Positions 33,769-45,740 of a DNA stretch of 64,000 bases are shown here, one piece after another (within the stretch, counting starts at the first letter, position 1; every line of letters starts with the position of its first letter). The position numbers and the translations under genes were made by a program. The DNA comes from Aquatica leii (taxonomy: Eukaryota; Arthropoda; Insecta; Coleoptera; Lampyridae), in assembly GCA_035610365.1 (NCBI GenBank), contig CM069435.1, forward strand, positions 18,899,123 to 18,963,122, written 5' to 3'. Below the pieces are notes generated by a model. The model had not been told where the DNA came from, searched no databases, and saw only the letters and a program-made list of their open reading frames with translations.

Positions 33769-35330
33769 ATGGACAAACGAAAGTGGCATGTCAGTTCTGA
33801 AGAGAACGAAGCAGAATCTGAATTTATAGACACTGGTGGTTTTGAATCCGACATCGACAGTTGCAGTACAAATTCAGAATTTGATTCAGATGACATCGAC
33901 CTGTTTGCCGATATTCCATGGACAAGCGATTGTTGTTCAAAACCACCCTTTTCTTCCACCAGAAATTCGGGTATCAAATCGCAGAACCTCTGAGAACGTG
34001 CTGGAACTGTTTGAAAGTTTTTTTTGTGATGATCTAATAAATATAATTGTTACGGAAACCAACCGTTATGCCCATCAGTTCAAGGTGAAACACCATCCAA
34101 CAATGAGAAAAAACTCACGAGTTCATGAGTGGACAGATACCAATTCAAACGAGATAAAAACCTTTCTCGGATTACTCATTTTACAAGGTCTTTGTTCCAA
34201 GCTAGAAACAAAGATGCATTTTTTAAACGTGAATGCATTTCTACGCCATTTTATTCGCGCATTATGTGTAAAAAGCGGTTCCATCTAATACTAAAGTTTC
34301 TGCACTTCGCTAATAACGAACATTATGTCTCCAGTGGATTGAACTGTTCAAAATTAATCCTATTTTGAATCATTTAAGAGCAAGATTCATGGCAAGCTAT
34401 GTACTTCAAAAAACGTGAGTCTGGATGAATCTCTTATTGCTTGGAAAGCTCGACTAAGCTCGAAATAGTACATACCATCAAGAAGAAAGAGATTCGGTAT
34501 GAAAATATTTAGTTTGTGCGAAAGCAGATCTGGATATGTACATAACTTTATAATTTATGCTGTATCCTCTACTGTTTATGCCGACTGCAATTATCCATAT
34601 GAACCTATATCATCTCGGATTGTGCTTGAGCTCATGCATCCTCTCTTGAATTACGGCTGTTGTATCTTTTCAGATAATTATTACAATAGTATCAATCTCT
34701 CGAATACGTTGGCTAAACATCGCACAGATAATATCGGAACGATGAGATTAAACAGAAAAAACATACCTCTTGAGATAAAGGACGAAAAAAAGTGGCGGGA
34801 TAAGAAAGACATCACTATGGTCAGCTCAATTCATGACAACATCATGCAACTGGTGAGAATTCGAGGAGGAAACGAGGTGAAAAAACCAAAAGTAATATTA
34901 GAATATAATAAAAATATGGGATAGCGGATAACCACCTACCTTTCTATTCAACCAGCAGAAGCCGAATCAAAAAAAATATTACATGAAAATATTTCGCCAC
35001 TTTCTAGACTTGACTGCATTGAACTACTTCCTTATCTACAAAGATGATGGAACTTAGAGAAAAGCTTGTTGAGAAATATGCAACCTCACGGAACACAAAA
35101 GATGGGAAATCAAGAACTTCAAGACCTTCAAGGCTGAAAGAACGCCACTTCCCCGATATCATTCTTCTGACTACTAAACAGAACCTACAAAGCGCTGTGT
35201 TGTATGTTATGAGAAAGGAAAAAAGAAGAAATCCAGATATTTTGTGTATCGAATGCCATGCTGAACTGTGCCTTGCCCCGTGCTTCAAAATATATCACAC
35301 ACAAATTTGGAATGTTCTAAGTTACAAAAA
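33769..35330 (+). pseudogene. piggyBac-like transposase 2, multiply frameshifted
   Basis: Pieces in order: an acidic N-terminus (MDKRKWHVSSEENEAESE), the core start ELFESFFCDDLINIIV near 34000, the first catalytic Asp in SLDESLIAWKA near 34420, the second in FSDNYYNS near 34670, then KKPKVILEYNKNMG, where a stop at 34922 replaces the usual GVDxxD. The third Asp region is therefore destroyed. The C-terminus at about 35190-35300 keeps a Cys-rich zinc module (CVVCYEK, CIECH, CLAPCF). At least four frame changes separate the parts. It is unlike copy 1 in sequence, so the two belong to different piggyBac lineages. Confidence 0.83.
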
Positions 35331-35377
35331 AATAACTTTTTATATTCAATTACAGTTTATCTTTTTCTTATGAATAT

Positions 35378-35838
35378 TAAAACGTTCGAGAAGTTATTCG
35401 CAACTTCGAGAGCCTTTGCGGGGTTTTCTAGAACGTTCACCGAAGGATGTGGAACATACGGGAACATTTTGTCAAAATGTATAAATACTGTGCAAACAAA
35501 TCCGAAGTCAGTTATTTCCCGTAATTCGAAGACGGCAGTGTTAAGAAGATTATTATATTATTATTATATATATTATAAGTCTAAATAAATAAGTAATTAA
35601 CGCGTGTGAGATAAATCTACGGGGTATAACCTTGTACGTGACTTTAATGTAAACAAGCGTTAGTGTTTAAATAAATAGAAGTTATCCGCGGACTTTATCT
35701 TCGTGTACGTGCTATACATAAATTATACTGTAAGTGTTTTTATTAAATATCTTTAGATTTAAATTAGTTCGGTTAGTTATAAACGTGTACATATTTTTAG
35801 TATAAATAAATAAATTAGTTTTAATAATAATCGTTACA
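35378..35838 (+). mobile_element. Solo LTR of family A
   Basis: Begins TAAAACGTTCGAGAAG (TGAAACG with one change) and ends CGTTACA, flanked by ATAT at 35374-35377 and 35839-35842. GTATAAATACTGTG near 35480 is a likely TATA box. It lies within the 3' part of piggyBac-like transposon 2, so it is younger than that element. Confidence 0.85.
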
Positions 35839-36061
35839 ATATTATCAAGCAGGCAAATTTTTATTTTAGAAAAATATCGGAACATAAAGTAGTTTTTTTA
35901 GGATTTTGTAGGCTCAGTAATAATATAACCACATAATACCAACGTAATGGTCCTGACCTACAAAATTGCAATGGATATCACGTATATACTCGCATGCGAT
36001 CGCAAACTGCTACCACTACGTAGGGACCTTTTTGCTCAAACGCGCGCCACTTAGAGGTTAA

Positions 36062-36543
36062 GAAATTAGGTGGTCAAAGTACTCTCTCTCTATTTGACAA
36101 TGAACCGTGATGCAAAAGCACTTCGATGTTGTGAACATCACAAAAATTTCGTAATTAGATGTCCTTCTGAGAGTTGGACTCATCGTTTTGATAAGAAGAC
36201 TGCGTTGTTGCACTACATGATTTGGCTGGTAGCGGGTCGTACAGGATATGTCGGACATCGTCTCCGGTGTATGCAGGTGTATGACGATCAATGGAGACAG
36301 TTGTTTTTCGATTTTAAATGTTTTTGATTCACGTTGGACAAGAAAGTACGGGGCACGCAAGGTTAATCGAAAGTTGTTGCAGTTGTAATAATGTCTTAAA
36401 ATAATCCATATAGCAAAAGTACGTAGTATGTATGTACAATGTACGTGCATTAAAATACGTACGTATGTAAGTACAGCGTATGTATTTATACGAACAATGT
36501 ACGTACATAGTACATCCAAACGACACTGCTTTGTACATAATAT
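36062..36543. other. Intergenic stretch with TACGTA-rich microsatellite-like part
   Basis: 36415-36515 is rich in GTACGTAC/GTATGTAT words. No gene was recognised; open frames here lack any familiar motif. Confidence 0.4.
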
Positions 36544-36927
36544 TGAAACGTTCTCGAACTTATGGTCAACTTTGAGAATGTTTAACGAACGATGTAGAAA
36601 ATTCTCGATACCGGTAACAGAAATATATAAAAGGTATTCAAAGAAAGCATAAATCAGTTTTTTCGAATTGAATTGGAAGAAGACTATTGGTTTAAATAAA
36701 TTAAGCGTTTAAGGCGTGAGCTAAGATAAATATAACATAGTGAACGTGTTGTTGACATAAACAAATACCAGTTTTATATAATAATAAAAATTGCAGATAG
36801 TAAATATTCCAGTGATAGTATTAAATAAACCTGTTTTTTCAAATATTGTTAGATTTAATTAGTTATGTTTACTTCTAATCGTGTAAATATTTCGTTTTCA
36901 AATAAATTACATTCAAAATTTGTTACA
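36544..36927 (+). repeat. 5' LTR of family A copy 3
   Basis: TGAAACGTTCTCGAAC...TTGTTACA. A TATA box, ATATATAAAAGG, lies near 36624-36635. The primer-binding sequence TGGTGTCAGG begins at 36929. Confidence 0.85.
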
Positions 36928-37147
36928 GTGGTGTCAGGTGTGGGGTTCGCGGTTTTAAGGTGTAAATACAGGTAAATTAATATTGCTCCCGTAATAAAAA
37001 CGTCGTGTGATAAGTACGTGCCGCATGTGTTTGTTCATAGAGGGTAATTATAGTTCTTCCAGTTCGTTAAAGTAGTGTATTTAATAATAAAAAAACGAGC
37101 GTTATTAAAACTTAGTGTCATTAAACTTTTTGTTCGTTTTTTAATTT

Positions 37148-38125
37148 ATGCCGTTCACGCGTTTGCAAGTTAAAATTGATTCAATTAAATTTATCGAATC
37201 CATAAAAAATGGTCAAGAATCTATGAATAAAAATATGGAACAAAATAATAAAAAAAAGTCTAGAAAAAAAAAGAAAATTTTAGAAAATGGGAAGAAAAAA
37301 TTGGCGAAAATTGAAAAAATGGAATTGGAAATTAAATAAAAAATAAAACTGTTCAAGAAGAAATGCAAAGCGGTATTTTAAATTTAAGAGAAGCTGTAGA
37401 AGACAAAATAGAAGAAGTAGGAAACAAATTAGAACAGAAATTAGAATTAAATGTAAGAACCATAAAGTACAAACTAAAGCAAAAATTAAGAAAAAGAATA
37501 CAACTGCTTGAAGAAAGAATGAACCAAATGAATTGTTACGGTGAAGGAAGTATTGCAAGCAAAGATTCAATGGACCATCAAGAAGAAACCACTCACAAGT
37601 TTAAGATTCTACTTCCAAATTTTGATGGTAAAGTTCCATGGTCAGCCTACCACAAACAGTTTGAAGCTTTGCGTGGAGAAGCGCTCGGAATTTAGCAGAC
37701 TGTTCCTGACCACCTCCAACGAAATTATGAACTCTTAGTTTCACGTTTAGAAATGAAATATTGGGATGCTCATTTTCAAGAGGTGTACCAAGCCCAAATA
37801 AAAAATCGAATTCAGAAAACTGCGGAAAGAGTTCGAGGCTGACATCGCTAGGTACCGATAATTTCTTGAAGCAGTTGGCTATTCAAACTTTTGTATACGG
37901 CCTCCGAGATAGCGAAACGCAGCAAACTCTACGGTTAGCTCGATCCAAGACGTTGGATGACGCTTTAGTGCATGCCTTATCGCAACAAGACGGTCATGAA
38001 CTCCGCCATGCTGCAGAAGTACCCGCGCAGACAATAGAAAGCATCGAGGAGATACCGCGACGAATACTTCGGGAAAGAGGAGTGACGACTTTGAACTACG
38101 GTGAAATAGGTCACGTACGATGACA
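37148..38125 (+). pseudogene. Family A copy 3 gag
   Basis: Starts MPFTRLQVKID and runs into a Lys-rich coiled-coil region. A stop at 37337-37339 is followed by the frame 37363-37695 with a Glu/Lys coiled coil and FDGKVPWSAYHKQFE, the usual start of the gypsy capsid. After another shift, 37880-38123 encodes the capsid C-terminal part (FVYGLRDSETQQTLRLAR) and ends in a degraded CCHC zinc knuckle: YGEIGHVR, a stop, then HC, with the first Cys residues replaced. Gag packages the element RNA. Confidence 0.8.
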
Positions 38126-38224
38126 TTGTACCAAAATCTAACAAAAAGGTAAAAAGAACGCTTGGAAGTTTGAAACAAATTGACTAAAAAAGGCAAACGT
38201 TAATATCATTTAGTTATGTTTCGG

Positions 38225-38885
38225 AGATTACCATTCAAATGGCATCGCCTATGGAGTAATTGTTCAGTATATACCTCAATGGCAAGATCAATAGAAAAAG
38301 TGTTTAATTACTGGTTGACACAGGTGCGACGAAAACCATCATTCGTCTTGACATGTTATTGGAAAGTCAAAAGACATCACCAGTAACAGCACGACTTCTA
38401 ACGGTGACAAGTGAAGAAATACATACTCACGGACAAGTATAAATGACTATTGGCTTAAGAAATCGAGTACTCGACCATCAAGTACTGGTAGCCAACATCA
38501 CGGAAGAAGTTATCCTGGGAATGGACGTTATAAAGAAGTATGAGTTCTATTTGGATATGAAGAACGATGTTCTGAAGATCGACAGTGAGGAAATTCCTTT
38601 TTATTCGTCAGAGAAGGCAGTTGTGCGAGTCTTATTCAGTAAAGACGTGTCTCTGGTTGCAAGGACTGAAAGTGTGGTGGTGGCACGCCTGGATGGAAAT
38701 TTTCGGGAAGACCACATTTGACCGATTGGACCAATGAAGGACGACTTAGTTGAAAAAGGACTACTCGTTAACAGAACTTTGGTACGAGTGAAAAACACTA
38801 TGCCAGTAAGGATTTTGAATGTCAACTCAAATCCAGTAAAGTTGAAAAAGAAGAACATGGTAGGCCCATGCACGCCAGTATTTTT
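38225..38885 (+). pseudogene. Family A copy 3 protease and spacer
   Basis: LLVDTGATKTII at about 38310-38345 is the aspartic-protease active site (DTGA). The flap and helix region follow, with ILGMDVIKKY near 38515. A stop at 38440-38442 breaks the frame. The downstream spacer (38443-38721) matches the fused remnant in copy 1. Confidence 0.8.
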
Positions 38886-39870
38886 GTGAGCTGCGTAAAT
38901 TCTAATGAAGATACGTTGCCGAAGAAGTATTTACATCTGTTGGACATTTTTACCTCCAAACACCAAAACCTCCGCCAAGACCAGCTGGCTAAAGTTAAAG
39001 TGTTGATCCAACAGTATCAAGATGTATTCGCGCTGGAGAGTGGTTTAAAAGGAAGAACTAACTTGTTGAAACATAAAATTAATACCGGAGACGCTCGGCT
39101 AATACGACAATATCCACGCCGTCTTCCTTTGGCGAAAAGAGAAGAAGCCGAACAAATACTTTCGGATATGGAGAGAGCAGGTGTGATTGAATCTTAAAAT
39201 AGCTCATGAGCGACCCCAGTGGTACTCGTAAAAAAGAAATATGGATCAACGAGGTTTTGCGTAGACCACAGACAGCTTAACGATGTGACCAAAATAGACA
39301 GCTACCTTTTAACGAGAATTGACGATACGTTAGACATCCTGTGAGAATGCCAGTGGTTTTCCAGGTTCTATTTAAATAGTGATTACTGGCAGGTAGAACA
39401 GCTTTTACTATTAGAACTGGTGTATGGCAGTTTACTGTGTTATGCCGAAAGGCGGAGCACCGCAATCTGCGATTGTGGTAAAATAAAATTGTATGTGTGA
39501 TGTCCTTTGGCCTGTGTAACGCTTTTGCAACGTTCGAGCGTTTGATAGAGACTATCTTGCGAAGACTGTCTTGGAAGACGTGCTTAGTTTACCTAAACAA
39601 CGTGATCGTGGTTTAAAGGTCGTTTGAGGAATATTTGAGCAACTTGAAAGACCTATTCCAACGAGTACGTGGGGCAAATCTAGAACTGACTTCAAGGAAA
39701 TGTCCCGTATTTAAGAAGGAAGTGCAATCCTTTGGTCACGTCGTACCTATAGATGAAGTAAAGGCTGGTCTTAGACATAATCCGAACAGTGCAAGCAAGG
39801 ACGAAACTAATAAAAAAACATCAGGTCCAAAGTTTCTTGGGGTTGTGCACTTAGAAAGAAAGAACAAGTA
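38868..39870 (+). pseudogene. Family A copy 3 reverse transcriptase, catalytic residues lost
   Basis: The frame 38868-39197 covers the N-terminal RT part, with RQYPRRLPLAKREEAEQ. Then VDHRQLNDVTKIDSYLL near 39260 and, near 39585, LVYLNNVIVV where functional gypsy RT has YLDD: both catalytic Asp are now Asn. Several stops lie between. Connection and RNase H sequences are largely deleted, as shown by the jump to HWNADAL near 39935. Confidence 0.8.
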
Positions 39871-40139
39871 GCAAGATGGGTCGAGAGACTGCAAGAATAC
39901 GACTATGACACAAAACACCGTGTAGTCATTGGAACGCTGATGCTTTGTCTAGAAGACCATGTCCGACAAACTGCGTGAATGTTTGCCAGAGCAATTGCGT
40001 CGCGAACAAGAAAACGATCCCGAAATAAGACTACTTCTGAACTGAACGGAAAACAGTTGGTAGTGCTAAAGAGCCTGGTGTCACAGGTGTTGAAGCATCT
40101 CACGATATTACATCAGGAGGAAACTTTGACCTAAAAAAA

Positions 40140-40740
40140 ACATTAAGGAAAGTTTGAGAAAGATTTTACTGGGTGAACTGCAAAAAGTACGTCATGAAGT
40201 GGTACCGTAAGTACACGGTTTACCACAAAACGGAAAAAACCTGATGAATCAGTATATCGTGAGAAACCTTTTAGAAAGGGTAGCGATTGATCTGATTCGG
40301 GAAACAAATGCATTCTGGTGACGGTGAATTATTTCACAACATGGACGGAAGCTTACGTCATACCAAATCAAGAAGCAGTTACAGTTGCGGACATATTGGT
40401 GAAAGAGTTTTTCTGTCGGGTTGGAGTTGCGTTGGAATTACATTCCGACCAAGACCGCAATTTTGAGTCTGCGCTGTTTCAAGAAGTTTACAGACTGTTG
40501 GGAATTAAGAAAACTAAGACGACGCCTCTCAATCTTCAATCGGATGGCATAGTTGAACCGATGAATCAAACAATGGGAAGGTAGTGTCCGAACACCAAAA
40601 AGACTGGGATCAGTACTTGCACATTTTCTTTATGACTACAAATCAAGTCGATAGCCTTTGATAAGTTTATGAGCATGTACGGGGGTTCTGTAAATACTCG
40701 GTTTAAAGTTACAATTGAGGAAAAGCATGATCTTGAAGGG
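40140..40740 (+). pseudogene. Family A copy 3 integrase
   Basis: A decayed zinc-binding module (40140-40240) is followed by the frame 40318-40584: YFTTWTEAYVIPNQEA, then LELHSDQDRNFES with the second catalytic Asp and SDGIVEPMNQTMGR with the Glu helix region. The first catalytic Asp segment, near 40280, is disrupted. It agrees closely with the copy 1 integrase at 9918-10385. Confidence 0.82.
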
Positions 40741-41110
40741 TTCAACGTTCTCAAAGTTATTATTAACCTAGAGACAATGACCGAAGAATGTTGAACATTT
40801 TTGACATATATAACAGAAATGTATAAAACGTATTCAAAGGAAGCATAGGTTAGTTTTTCGAATTGAGTCGGACGAAGAAGACTTTGTCGGTTTAAATAAA
40901 TAAGTGATTAACGTGTGTGCTAAGATACATCAATAAAGTGCACGTGCTAGTGAAAATTAAATACGGCGTTGTAAGTGTACGCGTTTTTAATATAAACAAA
41001 TACCGATTTAGATAAACCGAAGTTATCCGCGCACATTATTTTTCGAGTGATAGTAATATATAAATTAATGTAAGTTGTTTTCTTAAATACCGTTTTAAAA
41101 AATTGTTACA
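40740..41110 (+). repeat. 3' LTR of family A copy 3
   Basis: The start is diverged (TTCAACGTTCTC near 40741) and the end is TTGTTACA at 41110. It is homologous to 36544-36927, with substitutions and indels indicating an old insertion. Confidence 0.8.
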
Positions 41111-41114
41111 ATAT

Positions 41115-41870
41115 TTTTACACAAATGATGTGCTTACCCCAAAAAATTGGTGTCGTTCGCCCAACAAACCATAAATGACTAATGACGTTAAATAGACGTG
41201 ATTATTATACCTTAAGAGTAAAGTCGCTAAACTACTGACACATACTCAAATTAATTACAAAGAAAGTATTTGTGATTACGTGAGGGTACGTTACAAAGAT
41301 AATCTAATAACGTAAAAATAATGTAATAAAACCCGTCGCGTTAAAATAGCAACCAGTATCACTATTAAAGTAAAAAAAGATCTTTTGTAGCTACAGAAAA
41401 ATAAATTGGAAATCGGAATTGGAATATTTTATTAAATATTTTTACACAAATAATAGCTAATGACGTTATACTGTTTATATTTTATGTTTATTAAATATTA
41501 TGTGTTTACCCTAAAAATTTGTTGTTCTAACCCACCATGAATGACGTTAAATAAACGTGACTGTCACATCTTGAGACTAACGTGGCTAAATTACTGCCAT
41601 CTTTATTTTTTTTGTATTTATTTTGTATAATCTCATGCAACCATAAAATAGTGTAAATGTAAATCTCTCAATTAAGTTTTAACATATTTCTAAATCAAAG
41701 TAAAAACTTACATCTAAATATTATTTTATTGTTGACGTTGAAATTCACATACTCAAATTAATTTCATAGAAAGTACGTGGTACAAAGGTACTTTAATAAC
41801 GTAAAAATGATGTAATAAAAACCCTTGTTTTAAAATAGCAACCAGAAGCGCTATTGATGTAAAAAAAATT
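41115..41870 (+). repeat. Two diverged tandem copies of a ~400-bp unit
   Basis: The unit at 41115-41390 recurs at about 41430-41865. Shared blocks: AAATGACGTTAAATARACGTGA-like words (shorter cores identical), ACATACTCAAATTAATT, AATAACGTAAAAATRATGTAATAAAA and TTTAAAATAGCAACCAG. No coding is seen. Family A copy 3 is inserted at the start of the first unit, in a TTTTACACAAAT context repeated in the second. Confidence 0.75.
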
Positions 41871-44103
41871 GCTGGGGTCGCGCCAAAACAATAAGTTTTT
41901 AATATTATTTCTTTTCAATCTGCCTTAACTTGTTTTTTTAGTTTTCTGTCTTTCGATTTTCTTTTATTGCGACTACTATCACACCGTCTAATTTTATATG
42001 TCTTTTTTCCAGTTGTCAATATCCGCTAATAGTTCGTTGTTTTTCTTCCTGATTGATTGCTATCACGCTTATTTTTGAATATGCTTCTAGTTTTTCTTAT
42101 GATATTATTTTAAATTTTTTTCCGTGTTTCTAACAATCTTTAATTGTTTTCTCTGATAGTTGTTTTTTCTTAATATTTCTATTATTTCTGATACTTTTTT
42201 TCTGTTTTTTCTTACGTTCACTCTCTTTCATTTTCTCTGTCGCTGTTTTTATTTTTTTACTTTTTCTCTTTTATTTGATTGATTCGTATTAGGTCTCTAA
42301 CATAAACCATTTATTTTATTAAACAAACGCAAATAATTTAAAAAAATCCGTGTCGTCAATTTTTTACACGCCGAGCTTTTGTCGCAGTCGACACCTTCAG
42401 AGCCTGGAATTCCGCATCAAGAAATCGACTACACGAAAATTATCCAGAATAGTAAATTGTAATACAATTCAACTAAAACTTTAAAAAACGTCTACCCGAA
42501 ATCGAAACGAAATACATTAATAAAAACGTCTTTCAAAATTATGCATAAAATTTTGACTACTTTGCAACTTTTAACTAACATTGCCAACTACAGTTTCTAC
42601 TTTTGAGCAAAACTTTTAATGAAATGTGTGACTTAGTTATAGAAAATATATACAGTTTATAAAACGTAATTTTTAGTAAAAAGATGTTTATGTGTTGCAA
42701 TGTTTTACATTAATTACGATTATTAGTTTGATTCTTTACAGTGGAGGTATGAAAATGATTGTTTTAGCAAATACCGAACGCAACGTTTTGCACTTAAGAT
42801 TGGCGCTTCTTCAGGCTGTTGAATAATTTATTAGATGCTATAATATTTTTACGTTTGAATTGCGTATCATAAAGTTACGTTTATGCATAAAACGATTTAA
42901 TATTTTATAAATTCAGACGCACGTTTGTTTAAGATCTTTTACAATTAAAATTTGCGCCAATAAGTGGCGGCTTTAGGTCGCATTAAAATGTTCGGCGCGT
43001 TGTTTGGAAAATAAATTCACGTTACTTCTTTAATTAAATTTTTTGTTCAAGCGTTAATAAGGGATTAGGTTAAAATGAATCGGTCGTACCTGATAATCTA
43101 AATAATTTCCGTAGCCCATATGATTACAGGCACAAGGGCAGTGTTGTATGTGATGTCGAAGTTCAGAATCCAGAACCCATGGGTTCCGAAGGCTCCCGCG
43201 GCCTGTGACGGCCATGGGGCCTTTGCATCACGGCTGCATTGATCACCGCGTGTCACCTGCACTAACTGAGTGCCTGGAGAAGCTGCTGTTCACGGTTGCT
43301 ATGGTAGCAAATGCTCTGCGTCGCACGTGATGATCGCTAAATTTACTTCGTTTACGCGTGCGAACATTTATTCAGGTGCGTACGAAAATTTACAAAGACT
43401 GCACATTGGTAAAGGCAATTTTCGTCAGTCGTACAAAATCATTTTTCGGTTAATCAAGCAAGAAGCAAAAGCGCGCATATGTGACTACTGTACTTCTTCC
43501 AGATGGAAGAACATTGCGGATGTGTCGGCGAGTTTTTTGAACGCTACGCTCACGGTTCAGAATAGACTATGCTTCAATTACTTATAAATATTGCACGGGA
43601 TATCTTTGTCAAAGAAAATTGCTTTTTACGTATATATGCCAACCTCATTCAACGTCTTTAGAATCGTATGCATAATAAGTGTATCTGAAGCTTTTTGGTC
43701 GATAAGAAAATGTTTAAGTGCGCATGTTTATACCTGTTGCCCGAGTCCATAGGGATGCTGAACGACGCCGGCGTTATTACCACACACAGATATGGTGCTA
43801 TAACAATTAGAAAATGATTAGTGCGTGGTTGTGATAACGACCTTTGGTGCAAGTCAAAAATGCAACAATACAGGTAACACAAGTTGCTGATCATGTAAAA
43901 ACCCGCCTTTGCTTTTACACAAATTCATCCATTACACTTGAAACGTTGTCTTATAAATTTTCTAGAAAGAAAAGACGTATTGAAATCGACTTATACAAAA
44001 GAACAATACAAATGACTTTTAACTACATTTTTTGCTATTTATGCAAATTTTAATTGTGTTAAAACGTATATCAGAGTTTCTCTACTTTAAATAAATATTC
44101 AAG
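41871..44103. other. Upstream region of the TMEM200-like gene
   Basis: 41930-42290 is a pyrimidine-rich tract. 43130-43340 is markedly GC- and CpG-richer than its surroundings and might be a promoter or 5' exon of the downstream gene. No convincing coding frame was found. Confidence 0.4.
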
Positions 44104-44314
44104 ATGCAACCTAGTGGGTTTTTGAGTGGCGGATGGAAGCGTGCTGGTGTTGCAAGTTCAGGTGTTGTTAGACGAGCCTGTCCAGCCTCTGGTGCTCAGT
44201 GGAACGTGCAAGTTGTTCGTGGAAAAGTTAATGGAAAGTGTTTATGGAACGCATGCAAAGCGTTAAGTGTTGGACTTTTACTCATGGTTTTAGGGGCGGC
44301 TATGGCAACCATTG
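44104..44314 (+). CDS. TMEM200-like membrane protein, first recognised coding exon
   Basis: Starts MQPSGFLSGGWKRAG with an in-frame TAA nine bases upstream. It contains VVRGKVNGKC, which resembles the VVRGK motif of TMEM200 proteins, then a hydrophobic helix (ALSVGLLLMVLGAAMATIG). It ends ATTG at 44314, before GTAAGT. The codon is split after its first base (phase 1) and is completed by the exon at 50864 as I-G-Y-Y. TMEM200 proteins are small multi-span membrane proteins of unknown biochemical function. The family name comes from motif resemblance only. Confidence 0.72.
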
Positions 44315-44784
44315 GTAAGTTATCCAATTTTTTTAATAAAACCATTAAGCTCATACGTTCGTTGTGCATTAAAATTGTATGCTGAGAAAATCGTTTTGAA
44401 AAATATAACACAAGTTTTCTTATCATGAACTTTCGTTTTTCAACTTGACGTTCATCGTTACGGTTTCATCCATTTTTAAAGAATCTTGCGTTGTATCCTT
44501 TGCATATTTTATGAAACCGTTGTAACAAATACATGATAACAACCTTTACTTCTGTCACGTCGACGTGAACTTTATGTCTTAGAAATAATTTTATGCCTTC
44601 GTTCAGACAATCAAATAAAGCGTGACTTTATTAGTGACACATTGATTGTGGTATCAACAAAATGGAATGCAACATTTAGTTTATGTTTTGTGAAACTATT
44701 AAATAACTTCATTGAAACTAGTCAAAAAAGACAAAAAACAGTAATACGTCATCAGTACAATTACAGTATTAAGCACTTTTTAAA

Positions 44785-45740
44785 AATAGAATCTTAAAGT
44801 TTTACGGTTTTCTTGGTTACGATTATAAGCGATTTTCGGTTTAGACCGCATCGTAGTTGGACACCCAGACTTTGTAGGATTGGTCCTAGTCTCTCCTTGA
44901 GAGCCAAAAGAAGAAATAGAACTTGGTCTTTGCCGTATTGTCGTTCGTGAACACAAACAAACTGACGTTTTGCAAGATATTGCAGCCTGCTGCTTCGGAG
45001 TGATGGATGTCACTGAAGGATAAAGTGTAGTTGACGGTATTTATATCATTAGCGATCTGGTCTTTCACGGATTTTCACTTTCCGTTACCGTTTCACTGAC
45101 TTCGTTATTAGTCGGAGTAATAGTTTGTGTCCTTTCCAAGAAGGTTGGTCTTAGAGACTGTAGCCAAGGTTTGCTGATTAATACAATTTTTCATTCTGGA
45201 TAATTTCGGTGTTGTCGTTCTTACACAAGGTAAGCTTTTGTCACAGTGGATATCTTCAGAACTCGAAGAAGCGAAGCTGTGAAAATAAAAAACCATCCAT
45301 ATGATATGAACTGGGAAGACGGTTTAAAACTCATCAAATCTTAGCTACCAGTACTATACCCTCTAAGACAAGTATTATCTTTCTTGGAAAGTACAGAAAC
45401 TGTTACTCCAAGTTATAACGAAGTAAGCCAATAGGTAACGGATAGTGAAAAATAACGGAAAGTTGAGGCACAGATACTTAAACGGCAAATCTGACCACCA
45501 TCCAATACAGAAGACCACTGTTTTGCATACTTTAGCTAAAAGAATTATAACTGTGTCGAATAATGAATATCTACAAAAGGAAATGGAAACACTGTTGGAA
45601 TATCTACAACAAAGTGGATACGGGTTCAAAGAGATCTAAAGAGTGTGGGTAAGAGCAGTCAATTCAAAAGCCAAAGAAGATTTACCACCTCCTACTAGTA
45701 TCACTTATTCACCACAGTACATCTGGATTCGTGTTTTGAA
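44785..45740. mobile_element. Penelope-like element fragments, mixed orientation
   Basis: 44785-45150 matches the terminal repeat region found at 60658-60900 (ACACCCAGACTT, CCGTTACC.TTCACTGA). 45240-45420 reads on + as the end of the GIY-YIG domain (NWEDGLK). 45445-45740 reads as the RT-endonuclease linker (HHPIQKTTVLHTLAKR, LQQSGYGFKEI). Penelope elements encode an RT fused to a GIY-YIG nuclease; these pieces are out of order and broken. Confidence 0.72.

Larger units (their letters stand above)
33407..36057 (+). mobile_element. piggyBac-like transposon 2, containing a solo LTR
   Basis: TTAA flanks both ends (33403-33406 and 36058-36061). The left end reads CCTCTTAATTGC and the right end, inverted, CCTCTAAGTGGC. 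Inside the left end, GACGTATATATCCG-like words repeat at about 33425 and 33468. It carries a broken transposase (33769-35330) and, in its 3' part, a family A solo LTR (35378-35838). Confidence 0.72.
36544..41110 (+). mobile_element. Family A Ty3/gypsy retrotransposon, copy 3, full length but decayed
   Basis: Both LTRs are present (36544-36927 and about 40740-41110), with ATAT on each side (36540-36543 and 41111-41114). Order: LTR, primer-binding site, gag with zinc knuckle, protease, RT, integrase, LTR, as in Ty3/gypsy elements. The length of 4.57 kb is short because parts of RT and RNase H are missing around 39790-39940. All genes contain stops and shifts. Confidence 0.88.

Noticed and set aside
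36058..36652. Overlapping frames in both directions around the TACGTA-rich stretch
   Set aside because: Microsatellite-like sequence gives open frames by chance.
43270..43587. 105-codon frame in the CpG-rich island
   Set aside because: No conserved motif and no splice link to the TMEM200-like exons; composition alone explains it.
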